A stretch of DNA of 64,000 nt, taken from positions 62,001-126,000 of the forward strand of contig NZ_JANKBZ010000001.1 in the NCBI RefSeq assembly GCF_024623785.1, in the 5' to 3' direction. Positions within the stretch are counted from its first letter, which is position 1; every line of letters begins with the position of its first letter. Shown piece by piece: positions 6,554-15,748 of this stretch. A model generated the notes under the pieces. The model did no database searches. It had not been told where the DNA came from and saw only the letters and a list, made by a program, of their open reading frames with translations. The position numbers and the translations under genes were made by a program. This stretch comes from Archangium lipolyticum (GTDB lineage Bacteria; Myxococcota; Myxococcia; Myxococcales; Myxococcaceae).

Positions 6554-9358
6554 TCATCCCCGGCCTCCGCCGCGGGGCTTCAGGTTGACACCCTCAGGCA
6601 GCCCCAGCTCACGCAGGGCCACCTTCGTCTCCTCGATCTTCGACATCGTGGTGCCACCGGGCGGCTCAACGTCGACCGTCACGGTGAGCTTCAGGCCTCC
6701 GGCCGTGGCGAAGCGCGAGAGGACCTTCGTGTAGAAGTTCATCCACTTCTGCGGCGAGATCTCGCCGGTCCACTGGAAGCCGGCGCTCTCGATTCCGGGC
6801 GGCGGCTCCGAGGCCCCAGCAGGCGTCGGCGTAGCGCCCTGGGACGCGCCCGTAGGCGTCGGGCTCGGCGTGCCGGGATTCGGCGCTGCCCCGCCCGAAA
6901 CGTGCTGTGTGGCGTCGGTAGGCGGTTGGGGCGCGGCCTTCTTCGCTACGTACTCCTCGGCGCGCTCGTGAACGATCAGGTAGACGTCGTCGGCGATCTC
7001 GATGTCGCCGGAGCCGAGGGAGCGCTTGTAGACGAACGGCTCGTAGCTCCCGTCGCTCGCCTTGCCGACGTACGCGACAGTGCCCGCGTCGAGGCCGCGC
7101 GAGATAGTGTCCTTCACGGCCTCCGGCTTCAGCAGCCTCGGGAACTTGGGCGACGCGTAGAACGCATCGCGCACGGACTTCGTGCTCCACTCGGGTAGCG
7201 CGGGCGGCCAGTACCGGGTGAGGAAGTTCGGGCTCACGCCCTCGACGACAATGTCCTCCTGCTTGAGGCGCGAGAGGATCAACTCGACCAGGGAGTTTGC
7301 AGCGCTAGAGTGAACAAGCCCGAGATCTATCTTGCGGAGCGAGTTGTCGTCGGCAAGCAGGAAAACGTTCTTGTACGCCCTCCACACGGCTTCGCGGAGG
7401 TCACGCTCTGCGCGCTTTGTGTTCTCTGCGAGCTGGCGCTGCTGAGTCTCGTCGAGCTTCAGCTCGCCGGCGTCAGCGTCGATGTCCTTCCATGCGAGGA
7501 GCTTGCGTGCCTCTTCGAGCAGCGTCGTCGCGTCCTCGGGCACCACCCAGATGAGCGCGCTCTTGAAGGTTCGCGAGGACGAGCCGCTCTCGGTCGTCAT
7601 CTGCGTGATGAGGTTCTTTGTCGCGGGCTCCGGCGCGGTGTTCTCCGGTGCGAGCACGACGAGCGAGAGCACCGGACGGTCGGGAACCTCGTTGCTCTTC
7701 TTCGGGAAGTAGACGCGCTCGATGCCGCTGCCCGCGCCGAAGACCTTCTGGATCTCCTTGCGCACGACATCGTCGATGGACGCCGTACTGACGCTCGCGC
7801 GACGGTCGGCGAGGAGCTTGTTGAGGTTCGGCTGAAAGCTGAAGCGGTAGCGGTTCTTCTCGGCCGCCAGGAAGTAGCAACTGTCGGTTAGCGCTTCGAG
7901 GCACTGCTCGACGCTGCCGATGTCGAGCGCGGGCTCGGCTACGGCGAGACGCACCTCAGGTAGCGTTGCCTCCCCCCGCTGCTGGCCGCCGTTAGACTCG
8001 AAGAGGATCGTGGTCGCGACCTTGCGGTGCAGGCGCGCCTTCTTCAGCTCGGGCGTCGCCTCCGTATCGAGCCGCAACGCGTGCGCGTGGTCCTTGCCCG
8101 CAATATCCGTGGTAACGGCGGGCTCAAGGCGAGCCTCGCCGAGCTGCTCGAAGAGCGCCGCGCGGAACAGCGGATCTTCGAGTGGCGCCGTTCCGAGCGA
8201 GATGAGCGGGTCCTTGTGCGCGCCTTTGTAGCCCTCGCTGTAGGCCTTCGAGACCCACAGAGCGAGGAGGCGCAGCACACCGCGCGTCTGCTGGAAGCGC
8301 GGGAGTCCCTGCCACTTGCGCTCGAACACCGAGAGCAGCGACGGGTGGAACGGATACGACGCCTTCAGCGCCTCGCGCGCGTTCTCGACCGGGAACCAGC
8401 TCGGGAGCTGCTGCTTGTTCGCGAGCAGCCACGCCTCGTACTCCTCGACCGTCGCGATGGCCTCCTTCGGAAGCCCCTGCCACTCGAAGAGACGCCGGCG
8501 GATGATCTCCGAGGTCTCGGCCTCGGCCGACATGATGACCGCCTTGCCGAGTCGATCGAGGAGCTTCTTGAAGCGCTCGAAGTCTGACTGGTCCTCGGCG
8601 GTCATCTCCAGCTCGGACGCCGGGATGGACACGGCCAGAACAACGTTGTCGCGTGCGCGGGCGACCTCGGAGAGGTTGTGCAGGAACGCGTAGAGCTGCG
8701 CGGCGAGCCCGATCTTGCGGCTGCGGCTCACGTAGTTCATCAGCTCATCGAACAGGATGAGGGTCGGCTTGCCTTTGGGCAGCATGCGCTCGATGACGTC
8801 GCCGCCCGGAGCGGTCAGCTCCTTCTCGTGCTGCTCGACGAGCTTGAATCCTTCCTCGCCGCCGAGCTGGAAGGCGATCTCGCCCCACGGCGTCTTGCGG
8901 AGCGGCGTGCCGTCGTTGCCACCACGACCGCTGATGGAGTCGAACTCGGTGCCGACGAAGATGGCCGTCGCGGCCTTCGGCACGCTGGTCACGCCCGCGT
9001 CCTGAAGGATGCCGCTTACGCCCTTCCACGACTTCGCCGCGTCACCGTTCTGCGCGAGGTGGAAGAGCAAGGTCAGCGAGTGGGTCTTACCGCCGCCGAA
9101 CTGCGTGGAGAGGTTGAAGATGGCCGACGTCTCAACCTTCACGCCGGAGAGGCGCCGCACGACCTGCGCGGAGAGCTCACGGAGGTTCTTCGTGAGGAAC
9201 GTGCGCTCGAAGAACTCGGCCGGGTTCTGGTACACGGCCGGCGCGCGCCCATCGCGAACGTGGTCGAGGTGGACCGCGAACTCCGACGCGTCGAGCGGCT
9301 TACCATCGCGGAGATCCTCGCGCGGGGTGACGATCTTGTACCAAGGCTTCATTGCCAT
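6554..9358 (-). CDS. DUF499-family ATPase of a defence operon
   Basis: A 934-residue P-loop protein and the last gene of the seven-gene operon. Walker A is FGGGKTHS (87-94) and Walker B is ILFDE (201-205), followed by a sensor-like stretch NVVLAVSIP. The remainder is helical. A Pro/Thr/Gly-rich spacer (about 825-870) precedes a C-terminal small domain (FQWTGEISPQKWMNFYTKV). The pattern matches DUF499 ATPases found beside DUF1156 methylases in defence islands; their mechanism is unknown, and a DNA-sensing or motor role is inference. The start ATG at 9358 lies 13 bp after the preceding gene's stop. Confidence 0.85.
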   Translation of the reverse strand: MAMKPWYKIVTPREDLRDGKPLDASEFAVHLDHVRDGRAPAVYQNPAEFFERTFLTKNLRELSAQVVRRLSGVKVETSAIFNLSTQFGGGKTHSLTLLFHLAQNGDAAKSWKGVSGILQDAGVTSVPKAATAIFVGTEFDSISGRGGNDGTPLRKTPWGEIAFQLGGEEGFKLVEQHEKELTAPGGDVIERMLPKGKPTLILFDELMNYVSRSRKIGLAAQLYAFLHNLSEVARARDNVVLAVSIPASELEMTAEDQSDFERFKKLLDRLGKAVIMSAEAETSEIIRRRLFEWQGLPKEAIATVEEYEAWLLANKQQLPSWFPVENAREALKASYPFHPSLLSVFERKWQGLPRFQQTRGVLRLLALWVSKAYSEGYKGAHKDPLISLGTAPLEDPLFRAALFEQLGEARLEPAVTTDIAGKDHAHALRLDTEATPELKKARLHRKVATTILFESNGGQQRGEATLPEVRLAVAEPALDIGSVEQCLEALTDSCYFLAAEKNRYRFSFQPNLNKLLADRRASVSTASIDDVVRKEIQKVFGAGSGIERVYFPKKSNEVPDRPVLSLVVLAPENTAPEPATKNLITQMTTESGSSSRTFKSALIWVVPEDATTLLEEARKLLAWKDIDADAGELKLDETQQRQLAENTKRAERDLREAVWRAYKNVFLLADDNSLRKIDLGLVHSSAANSLVELILSRLKQEDIVVEGVSPNFLTRYWPPALPEWSTKSVRDAFYASPKFPRLLKPEAVKDTISRGLDAGTVAYVGKASDGSYEPFVYKRSLGSGDIEIADDVYLIVHERAEEYVAKKAAPQPPTDATQHVSGGAAPNPGTPSPTPTGASQGATPTPAGASEPPPGIESAGFQWTGEISPQKWMNFYTKVLSRFATAGGLKLTVTVDVEPPGGTTMSKIEETKVALRELGLPEGVNLKPRGGGRG

Positions 9359-9371
9359 GTTCTTCTCACTT

Positions 9372-9965
9372 TCACTGCCGCGCGAAGCGCTCGAAACGCC
9401 CCGTGTTGGAGTTGAGCTTCCACGCCTGAAAGAACCCGTAGGGGAACGTACCCGCGTCGTTGCGTGAGCCGATGATCACCAGCGTCTCGCCTTCGAGAGC
9501 CGCTCGCTCGGCGATGGGCATCGCGTCGACTACGCCGCTGCCGAGCGACGCGATGAACGCGGGACCGTCTGCAAAGTCGGGTCGGTAGCAGAAGACGATG
9601 CGCAGGCCGCACCGCACGCACAGCACCTTCCAGAGCGAGTACGCGACAAGATCCGCGTCGGCCGAGTTCTCGAGCTCGCACACCGCAACCGGGAAGCGCC
9701 AGCCCGCGCCCGACGCCAAGAACGCCATCACGTCCTGCGAGAGGTACTCGTTGCGCTTTACCGGCAGCACCGTGCAGCGATGGCCCTTGCCGGCCGCCGC
9801 CCAGCCGAGCGCCTCGAACGAGCGCACGACGACGCCCGTCAGCGTCCCGGTCCACCGCGTGAGGTCGGAGCGCACGGACGCATCCCGGAGCTCGTAGGCG
9901 GCGAGCCGGTCGTCTCCGAGCGTCGCGAAGAACTGCGACATCCACTTGGTGGCCAGTGCGATCAT
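9372..9965 (-). CDS. Unknown 197-residue protein of the DUF499/DUF1156 operon
   Basis: The start codon overlaps the stop of methylase A (ATGA at 9962-9965), and DUF499 follows 13 bp downstream, so it is firmly embedded in the operon. The first ~60 residues are helical. The core RNEYLSQDVMAF (71-82) followed by VAVCELEN (93-100) and a helix AYSLWKVL resembles the order of a PD-(D/E)XK-type nuclease core: Asp78, Glu97, Glu99, beta-strand then helix. However, the usual lysine is replaced by Glu99, so catalysis is doubtful. It occupies the place that other small proteins, such as DUF3780, hold in comparable clusters. Function is not established; a nuclease-like or adaptor role is inference. Confidence 0.7.
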   Translation of the reverse strand: MIALATKWMSQFFATLGDDRLAAYELRDASVRSDLTRWTGTLTGVVVRSFEALGWAAAGKGHRCTVLPVKRNEYLSQDVMAFLASGAGWRFPVAVCELENSADADLVAYSLWKVLCVRCGLRIVFCYRPDFADGPAFIASLGSGVVDAMPIAERAALEGETLVIIGSRNDAGTFPYGFFQAWKLNSNTGRFERFARQ

Positions 9966-12841
9966 CCGAACCCAAGTCCCTTCTTGCGTGCGAGGACACC
10001 ATCAACCCAGCGCTTCTCGTCGGAGCCACTGGGGTAGAGGGCCGAGAACGACTGCACGAGCTTCCAGAAGAGCGGGCTCTGCCCGACACCCTCCTGCACC
10101 AAGAAGCGCTTGAGAGCTTCACCGCGCCCGGAGGCGAAGAGGAGCATGGCTTGGTGAACGCGGTCGATGGTCGTCGCGCCCGCTTTGGGAGCGCCGACGT
10201 CACTCCAGCCCTGCTCCTCGGCGGCGTGGTCCAGCTCTGCGAAGATCGTCATCTGCTTCTTCTTGCTCAAACGCTTGGGGGCAGGCGCCGCGTCGGCACC
10301 GCCGAAGAGGTGGTTCGTGCGCTCGGCTACAGCGAGCAGGCGTGCGGTCTCGCCCTTCACCTCAACGATGTGATCGAGCGCTTCGAGGCGCGCGCCCAGC
10401 CCCTGCGCGATCTTCTGGGCGGCGTCGTACTCGAGGCTAAAGCCTGCCAGCGCGTCGTCGCCTCCCCCGTCATCGTCAATCGGTTCGTCCTCAGCCCCCT
10501 CTGAGGTGGCCGACGAGCCCGGCCCGGCCAGGGTCCACAGCCACATCGCCGTGATGCGCGCGTCCTCTTCGAGACCGGCGGTCTCGGCTTCGTTGAAGAT
10601 CATCGCGAGGGCTTCGCGTGAGACCGTCGCCCAGACCTGCTCAAGGTACTCGTCGAGCGGAACAATGGCGCCGGAGACCTTCTCAACGCGGGCGTAGCGA
10701 GAGAACAGCTCCAGCGCCGGGCCGATGCACGCGAAGATGGCGTCGGCACCGACGATGCCCTCGCGCGCGAGTCGAGGCATCCACTCGGTGATGCGTTTCG
10801 GGAGGGCCGAGAGGATGTCGCGCCAGTCGCCGACGGTGTCCGTGATGAGGCGGCCGTCGCGGTGCTCGCGCGGGCGACACACGAGGTGGATCGACGAGCC
10901 AAGCACCGCCGAGTTACGCACGTGCAGCCGCGAGGCGTTCTCGGTGTCAATGGGCCACGAGGCCGTGATGATCCAGCCCGCGGCGATCATCGCGGCGAGA
11001 AGGTCCTCCCAGCCGCTCGTCGACTTGTGCGCGAAGATGATGACGCCGATGCCGTCGGGCCGCGTCACGCGTCGCGCCTCAGCGAGCGCGGCGGTCATGA
11101 TACGCCGATAGTAGTCGCGGTCCTTGCCGGCAATTGGGTTGACGATGGCCTCGTCCTCGCGAGGCACCAGCGCCGTCTTGAACAGCTCCGGGTGATCAGC
11201 GCCAAGCATGCGGCGCAGCCAGACATAGAAGAAGTCGGAGAGGTCCGCGTAGGGAATGGCGTCGTAGTAGGGCGGATCGGTGACCAGCAGGTGCGCGCAG
11301 TCGGTCGGCAGCGGGTGGTGGCTCGCCGAGGCCATGCCGACGTCGGCGCCGTGCGTGTCGACGTGCGCGTTGCGCAGGCCGCGAGCGACGTGCTCGACCG
11401 CGCCCGTCCACGAGCCCGACGACGACGCAAGCGGGTTCGCCTCACCGTAGTCCCAGATGATCGGCAGCGCCTGCCGCGTGAAGAGGTGCGGGAGCGCCGA
11501 GCCGCTCGGGTTCCAGGAACAGCCTGTATTCTGGTAGTCGCAGAGACGATCGACGGCGAGCGCCAGGCACGAGCGCACCGCAACGCCGAGGCCGTTCGGC
11601 GTGCGGTCGTCGGGCATCGATTCGCGCACGAGGCGCGCGAGCGTCGTGAGGGTTAGGAGCTGGCGCGGCGTGAAGAGGTCACGCCAACGGACCATGCCGT
11701 AGCGCTGGACGCGGAAGCCTAGCGTGCCGATGGGCGGCAAGGGCTCGCCCGGGAGATCGTCGCTGCGCGTGCGCTCCAGTTCGGCCACGGCGTTGGACGC
11801 AGCCGCGAGCGCCGCGCGGTCCTCGTCCGTCGGCGCACGGAACGAGCGCTCGCCCGAAGGACCGCCAAGTGCGACGGCCACGAGCAGCGCGGAGGGCGCG
11901 CCTCCCGAGCGAGTGGAGAGCTGCTCGCGCACACGCTCGACGGGGATCGTGTAGCCGCACTTCAGGCACGTCGCAGCGCCGCGCCGAACTGTCGGCCCGA
12001 GGAACGAGCGCAGGTTGCCTTCGGCGATCTCGAAGCGAGGCGTGGGACCATCCCAGCCCGCGAGGCGCAATCCGATGGAGCGCTCGCCGCGACGGGAGAG
12101 GTGGAACTTGCTCGTGAGCACCACGTCTGCCCCACACTTCGGCCCCTCGCACTGGATGCGGCGGAACGAGATGTAGGCGACGGGCATCTGGCCATCGACG
12201 ACGGGATAGAAGCGCTGCAGTTCCTGCTTCGCCTGCTGCGTAATCCGCGCGCCCCACTGCCCGACCGCCGCGAAGAGCTTGTCGCCGAAGCGCTGGACGT
12301 ACTCGAGCGTGACCTTGCTGATCAGCGTCGCGACCGGGTTCAGGTCCGACGCGTACGACGCGGCGCCGAGCCGGAGCCCCTCGAGCGGTATCGAGCCACC
12401 ACCGCAGAACGGATCGGCGAGAAACGACGGCCCGCTCTCGAAGAGCGAGGCGTGGGCCGACGATGCCAATGTGCGCGCGGCGTCGCGGTACGCCGGGTCG
12501 GTCGCGCGCTGCCAGGACGCGAAGTCCGAGACGAGCCGCAGGAGGCCGCGACGCAAGCCTTCGTCATCGCCGTCTACCCTCGTTCCGTAGAGCTGGCCGA
12601 GTACATCGCGCGCGCTCGTCTTGAATGCCTCCGGGCACGCGGGGTCGAGCGGGTCGATGAGCAAAGCTGCGAGTGCAGCAGCGCGGCATGAAGGGAGCGG
12701 CTTCCGCGCCCACCAGATGTGGATCGCGGTGATGTGGCCGTGATGCACCGAGCGGCCATCCCGCGCGTGCTCGGACACCGTGGCGATCGGAAGATCGACT
12801 TCGATGAGACGGCGCGGATATGTCTCGGTCGCGGCCATCAT
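9962..12841 (-). CDS. DUF1156 adenine-specific DNA methylase A
   Basis: A 959-residue amino-methyltransferase that would transfer a methyl group from S-adenosylmethionine to DNA adenine. The N-terminus (RRLIEVDLPIATVSEHA, then HIWWARKPL) is the DUF1156 hallmark. The SAM-binding motif is DPFCGGG at 143-149 and the catalytic motif is DPPYYD at 522-527. The ~370-residue insert between them holds a Cys231/Cys236/Cys292/Cys295 zinc-ribbon and probably the target-recognition part. Motif I before motif IV fits the alpha/gamma order. The last ~210 residues are nearly the same as in methylase B. The ATG directly abuts the stop of methylase B, and the stop overlaps the next start. Confidence 0.92.
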   Translation of the reverse strand: MMAATETYPRRLIEVDLPIATVSEHARDGRSVHHGHITAIHIWWARKPLPSCRAAALAALLIDPLDPACPEAFKTSARDVLGQLYGTRVDGDDEGLRRGLLRLVSDFASWQRATDPAYRDAARTLASSAHASLFESGPSFLADPFCGGGSIPLEGLRLGAASYASDLNPVATLISKVTLEYVQRFGDKLFAAVGQWGARITQQAKQELQRFYPVVDGQMPVAYISFRRIQCEGPKCGADVVLTSKFHLSRRGERSIGLRLAGWDGPTPRFEIAEGNLRSFLGPTVRRGAATCLKCGYTIPVERVREQLSTRSGGAPSALLVAVALGGPSGERSFRAPTDEDRAALAAASNAVAELERTRSDDLPGEPLPPIGTLGFRVQRYGMVRWRDLFTPRQLLTLTTLARLVRESMPDDRTPNGLGVAVRSCLALAVDRLCDYQNTGCSWNPSGSALPHLFTRQALPIIWDYGEANPLASSSGSWTGAVEHVARGLRNAHVDTHGADVGMASASHHPLPTDCAHLLVTDPPYYDAIPYADLSDFFYVWLRRMLGADHPELFKTALVPREDEAIVNPIAGKDRDYYRRIMTAALAEARRVTRPDGIGVIIFAHKSTSGWEDLLAAMIAAGWIITASWPIDTENASRLHVRNSAVLGSSIHLVCRPREHRDGRLITDTVGDWRDILSALPKRITEWMPRLAREGIVGADAIFACIGPALELFSRYARVEKVSGAIVPLDEYLEQVWATVSREALAMIFNEAETAGLEEDARITAMWLWTLAGPGSSATSEGAEDEPIDDDGGGDDALAGFSLEYDAAQKIAQGLGARLEALDHIVEVKGETARLLAVAERTNHLFGGADAAPAPKRLSKKKQMTIFAELDHAAEEQGWSDVGAPKAGATTIDRVHQAMLLFASGRGEALKRFLVQEGVGQSPLFWKLVQSFSALYPSGSDEKRWVDGVLARKKGLGFG

Positions 12842-15748
12842 TCAGAAGCCAAGCCCCTTCTTTCGTGCGAGCACGCCATCGACCCACCGCTTCTCGTCCG
12901 TGCCGCTTGGGTAGAGAGCGGAGAGCGACTGCGCGAGCTTCCAGAACTGGGACTGCTTGCCGACGCCTTCCTCGACAAGGAACCGCTTCAGCGCTTCGCC
13001 GCGTCCGGCACCGAAGAGAAGCATCGCTTGGTGAACGCGATCGAGCGTCGTGGTACCGGCCTTCGGCGCACCGACCTCGCCCCAACCCTGTGCCTCGGCG
13101 GCCGACTCAAGTTCGCCGAATAGGGTCATCTGTTTCTTCTTGGCGGCTTTCTTCACCCTGGGAACACCTTCAGCCTTGCCGAAGAGGTGCTTCGTTCGTT
13201 CGTGAACGGCTAGCAGACGAGCCTTGTCACCTTTCACCTCGACGACATGGGAAAGCTCCTCAAGTCGGGCTCCCAGTCCTTGCGCGATCTTCCGTGCAGC
13301 ATCGAAGTCGAGCACGAACCCTGACGAAGATGGGGAACCGCTCTTCTCCTCCTCGTCATCAGAGTCGTCCTCTTCCTCGTTGAGTCCCTCGTCGGCATCG
13401 GCTGATGAGGCTCCGGGCGCTGCGAGCGTCCAGAGCCACATCGCGGTGAGTCGCGCGTCTTCTTCGAGGCCCGCTGTCTCGGCAGCGTCGAAGATCATTG
13501 ACAGCGCCTCGCGGGAAACTGCTGCCCAGACGTGCTCAAGGTATTCGCGAAGCGGAACTACCTCACCCGATACCTTCTCGACGCGAGCGTATCGCGAGAA
13601 CACCTCCAATGCGGGCCCGAGGCACGCGAAGATGGCATCGGCGCCAACAATACCTTCCTCCGCGAGTCGCGGCAGCCACTCGTGAATTCGGCGAGGGAGT
13701 TCCTGAAGGATCGCCCGCCAATCCCCAACATCATCCGCTCGAACGCTACCGTCCTTGTCCTCCCGTGGTCTGCAAACGAGATGAACCGAAGAGGCCAGAG
13801 CGGCCGACTCGATGGCACGAAGTCGCCCCGCACGCTCCGTGTCGATCGGCCACGAAGCTGTGACAACCCATCCAGCGTCCAACATCGCCTGAAGTTGCGC
13901 CTCCCAACCTGCGGTCGATTTGTGCGCGAACACCACGACGCCCAATGATTGCGGATGCGCGACCCTACGGCCATCATGAAGGCAGTCGCCCATCTTGCGC
14001 TCAAAGAATGCCGCGTTCTTCCCGAGTCCTGGGTCGACTATGCACTCCTGACCACTCGTAGTCGCGCCGTCAAGCTCGTTCGGCAGCACGCCGATGGCCT
14101 CCAACCAAGTCGCGAAGTAACCGGACAGGTGAGCGTAAGGAATCGCGTCGTAGTACGGCGGATCCGTGAAAAAGAGTGACGCGGCATCATCGGGCAACGG
14201 AATTGAAGATGCATCGGCCTGCCTCGCCGACCCCTCATGACGAACGCCACTGAGCGTGTGAGCTATGAACCTGTCGAGATAGTCAAGACCTTCGCTGAAG
14301 TCTCCCGCACTGCCAGCGTACGGATTCATCTCGCCAAAGTCCCAGACCATCGACAGCGTCTGCGAACCGAAGGTGTTGCGGACGCAACTCCGAACATTTC
14401 GCCAAGCGCAGAGACTGCTGGTGAAGTTGGCCATCTTCGAAATCGTGAGTCCGAGGATGGCCCGTCCAGCGATGGTTAAATCGGGGTCATCGCTGATCTC
14501 AAGCTTCCGAATGATTGATGCGTACGTGGACAACATGAGCATCTGCCGGTGGGTGAAGACTTCGCGCCACCGCGTGATGCCGTACTTTTGAACACGAAAA
14601 CCGAGAGCACCGTCGGGAGGCAGTTCCTGTGCTCCGAAATCGACTCCCGAACGTCGCAAAGCGGCAAGTCGCTCCCGGCTCTCCTCAACAGCCCTGATAT
14701 CGCCTGGAGTCGGCGCTCGGTACTCGGTTGAGCCGGCAGGAGTCTTCACGACGGTACAGTAGAGCCGAGCGTCCTGCGTCCCTCCGTGCCGCTCGCGCAA
14801 CTGAAGGCGCACACGTTCAACTCTGGTAGTGTAATCACACAAAGGGCACGTGGCCGACCCCCGAGCGACGGTGCCACTGCCAACAGCACCCGCTCGCGCA
14901 CCTTCGACTACTTCGAAATCAACGCTATTGCCGAAGCGGCTCTTGACGAGCCGAATAGCGACCGAACGATTCCCCTTCCTAGCGAGCCAGAGGGACCTGA
15001 GTAGAGGAACATCTGCACCGCACGCTGGGCCTTCGCACTTGATGGTCCGCGCCCAGAGGTAGGCAATCGGTTTGGATCCATCGGGATGTGGCGGATACAG
15101 CGACGCCAGTTCCTTGGCCGCCGTCTCGTTCACCCACCGCCCCCACTTACGTACTGCCTCGGCGAGACGCTCGCGGTTCTTTGGGATGAATTCCAGGCTG
15201 ACCCGGTTCATGAGCACTGCGACAGGATTGAGGTCGGACGCAAACGCGTCCGCTCCAACACGAAGTGCTTCGAGTGGGATAGTTCCACCTCCAGCAAACG
15301 GATCAACGACTAGAGGACGTGCTCCAGGGCCACCGAGGGTCCTGTGCGCCACCTCCACCAGCGCCTGGCTGGTCTCAAGGTAGTCCTTTTCGTTCGACAG
15401 GTCCCAGTTAGCAAAGTCAGCGATGAAGTCGAGCAGGGCGCTTCTGAGCTCCGACGGGTCACTCCAGTCGCGGACCGGACCGCCTCTACGGTCTCGTAGC
15501 GACCTCATTCGTGAGGCGGCCTCGCGCAGAAACTCTGCCGGGCAATTAGGGTCCGCAGGATCGGGCCATAGTGCCGCCAAGATGACTGCGCGACATGCTG
15601 CAAGCGGACGCCGAGCCCACCAGATATGCAGCGTCGAGATGTGGCCGTGACGGATCGACTTCTCGCGCCGTGCGTGCTCCGAGATCTTGCGGATCGGCAG
15701 GTCGACCTCGATCAGCCGCTTCGGTCCATACAAAGATACGTTGTTCAT
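12842..15748 (-). CDS. DUF1156 adenine-specific DNA methylase B
   Basis: A 968-residue paralogue of methylase A. It has the same DUF1156 start (KRLIEVDLPIRKISEHA), motif I DPFAGGG at 149-155, motif IV DPPYYD at 529-534 and zinc-ribbon cysteines at 238, 243, 301 and 304. The C-terminal ~210 residues are close to identical with methylase A apart from an acidic Ser/Asp/Glu-rich spacer. The middle, where target recognition is expected, diverges clearly. The stretch from roughly 13.7 to 15.3 kb is visibly richer in A/T than the flanks, suggesting different ancestry. The start ATG overlaps the stop of the ATPase gene (ATGA, 15745-15748). Confidence 0.92.
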   Translation of the reverse strand: MNNVSLYGPKRLIEVDLPIRKISEHARREKSIRHGHISTLHIWWARRPLAACRAVILAALWPDPADPNCPAEFLREAASRMRSLRDRRGGPVRDWSDPSELRSALLDFIADFANWDLSNEKDYLETSQALVEVAHRTLGGPGARPLVVDPFAGGGTIPLEALRVGADAFASDLNPVAVLMNRVSLEFIPKNRERLAEAVRKWGRWVNETAAKELASLYPPHPDGSKPIAYLWARTIKCEGPACGADVPLLRSLWLARKGNRSVAIRLVKSRFGNSVDFEVVEGARAGAVGSGTVARGSATCPLCDYTTRVERVRLQLRERHGGTQDARLYCTVVKTPAGSTEYRAPTPGDIRAVEESRERLAALRRSGVDFGAQELPPDGALGFRVQKYGITRWREVFTHRQMLMLSTYASIIRKLEISDDPDLTIAGRAILGLTISKMANFTSSLCAWRNVRSCVRNTFGSQTLSMVWDFGEMNPYAGSAGDFSEGLDYLDRFIAHTLSGVRHEGSARQADASSIPLPDDAASLFFTDPPYYDAIPYAHLSGYFATWLEAIGVLPNELDGATTSGQECIVDPGLGKNAAFFERKMGDCLHDGRRVAHPQSLGVVVFAHKSTAGWEAQLQAMLDAGWVVTASWPIDTERAGRLRAIESAALASSVHLVCRPREDKDGSVRADDVGDWRAILQELPRRIHEWLPRLAEEGIVGADAIFACLGPALEVFSRYARVEKVSGEVVPLREYLEHVWAAVSREALSMIFDAAETAGLEEDARLTAMWLWTLAAPGASSADADEGLNEEEDDSDDEEEKSGSPSSSGFVLDFDAARKIAQGLGARLEELSHVVEVKGDKARLLAVHERTKHLFGKAEGVPRVKKAAKKKQMTLFGELESAAEAQGWGEVGAPKAGTTTLDRVHQAMLLFGAGRGEALKRFLVEEGVGKQSQFWKLAQSLSALYPSGTDEKRWVDGVLARKKGLGF

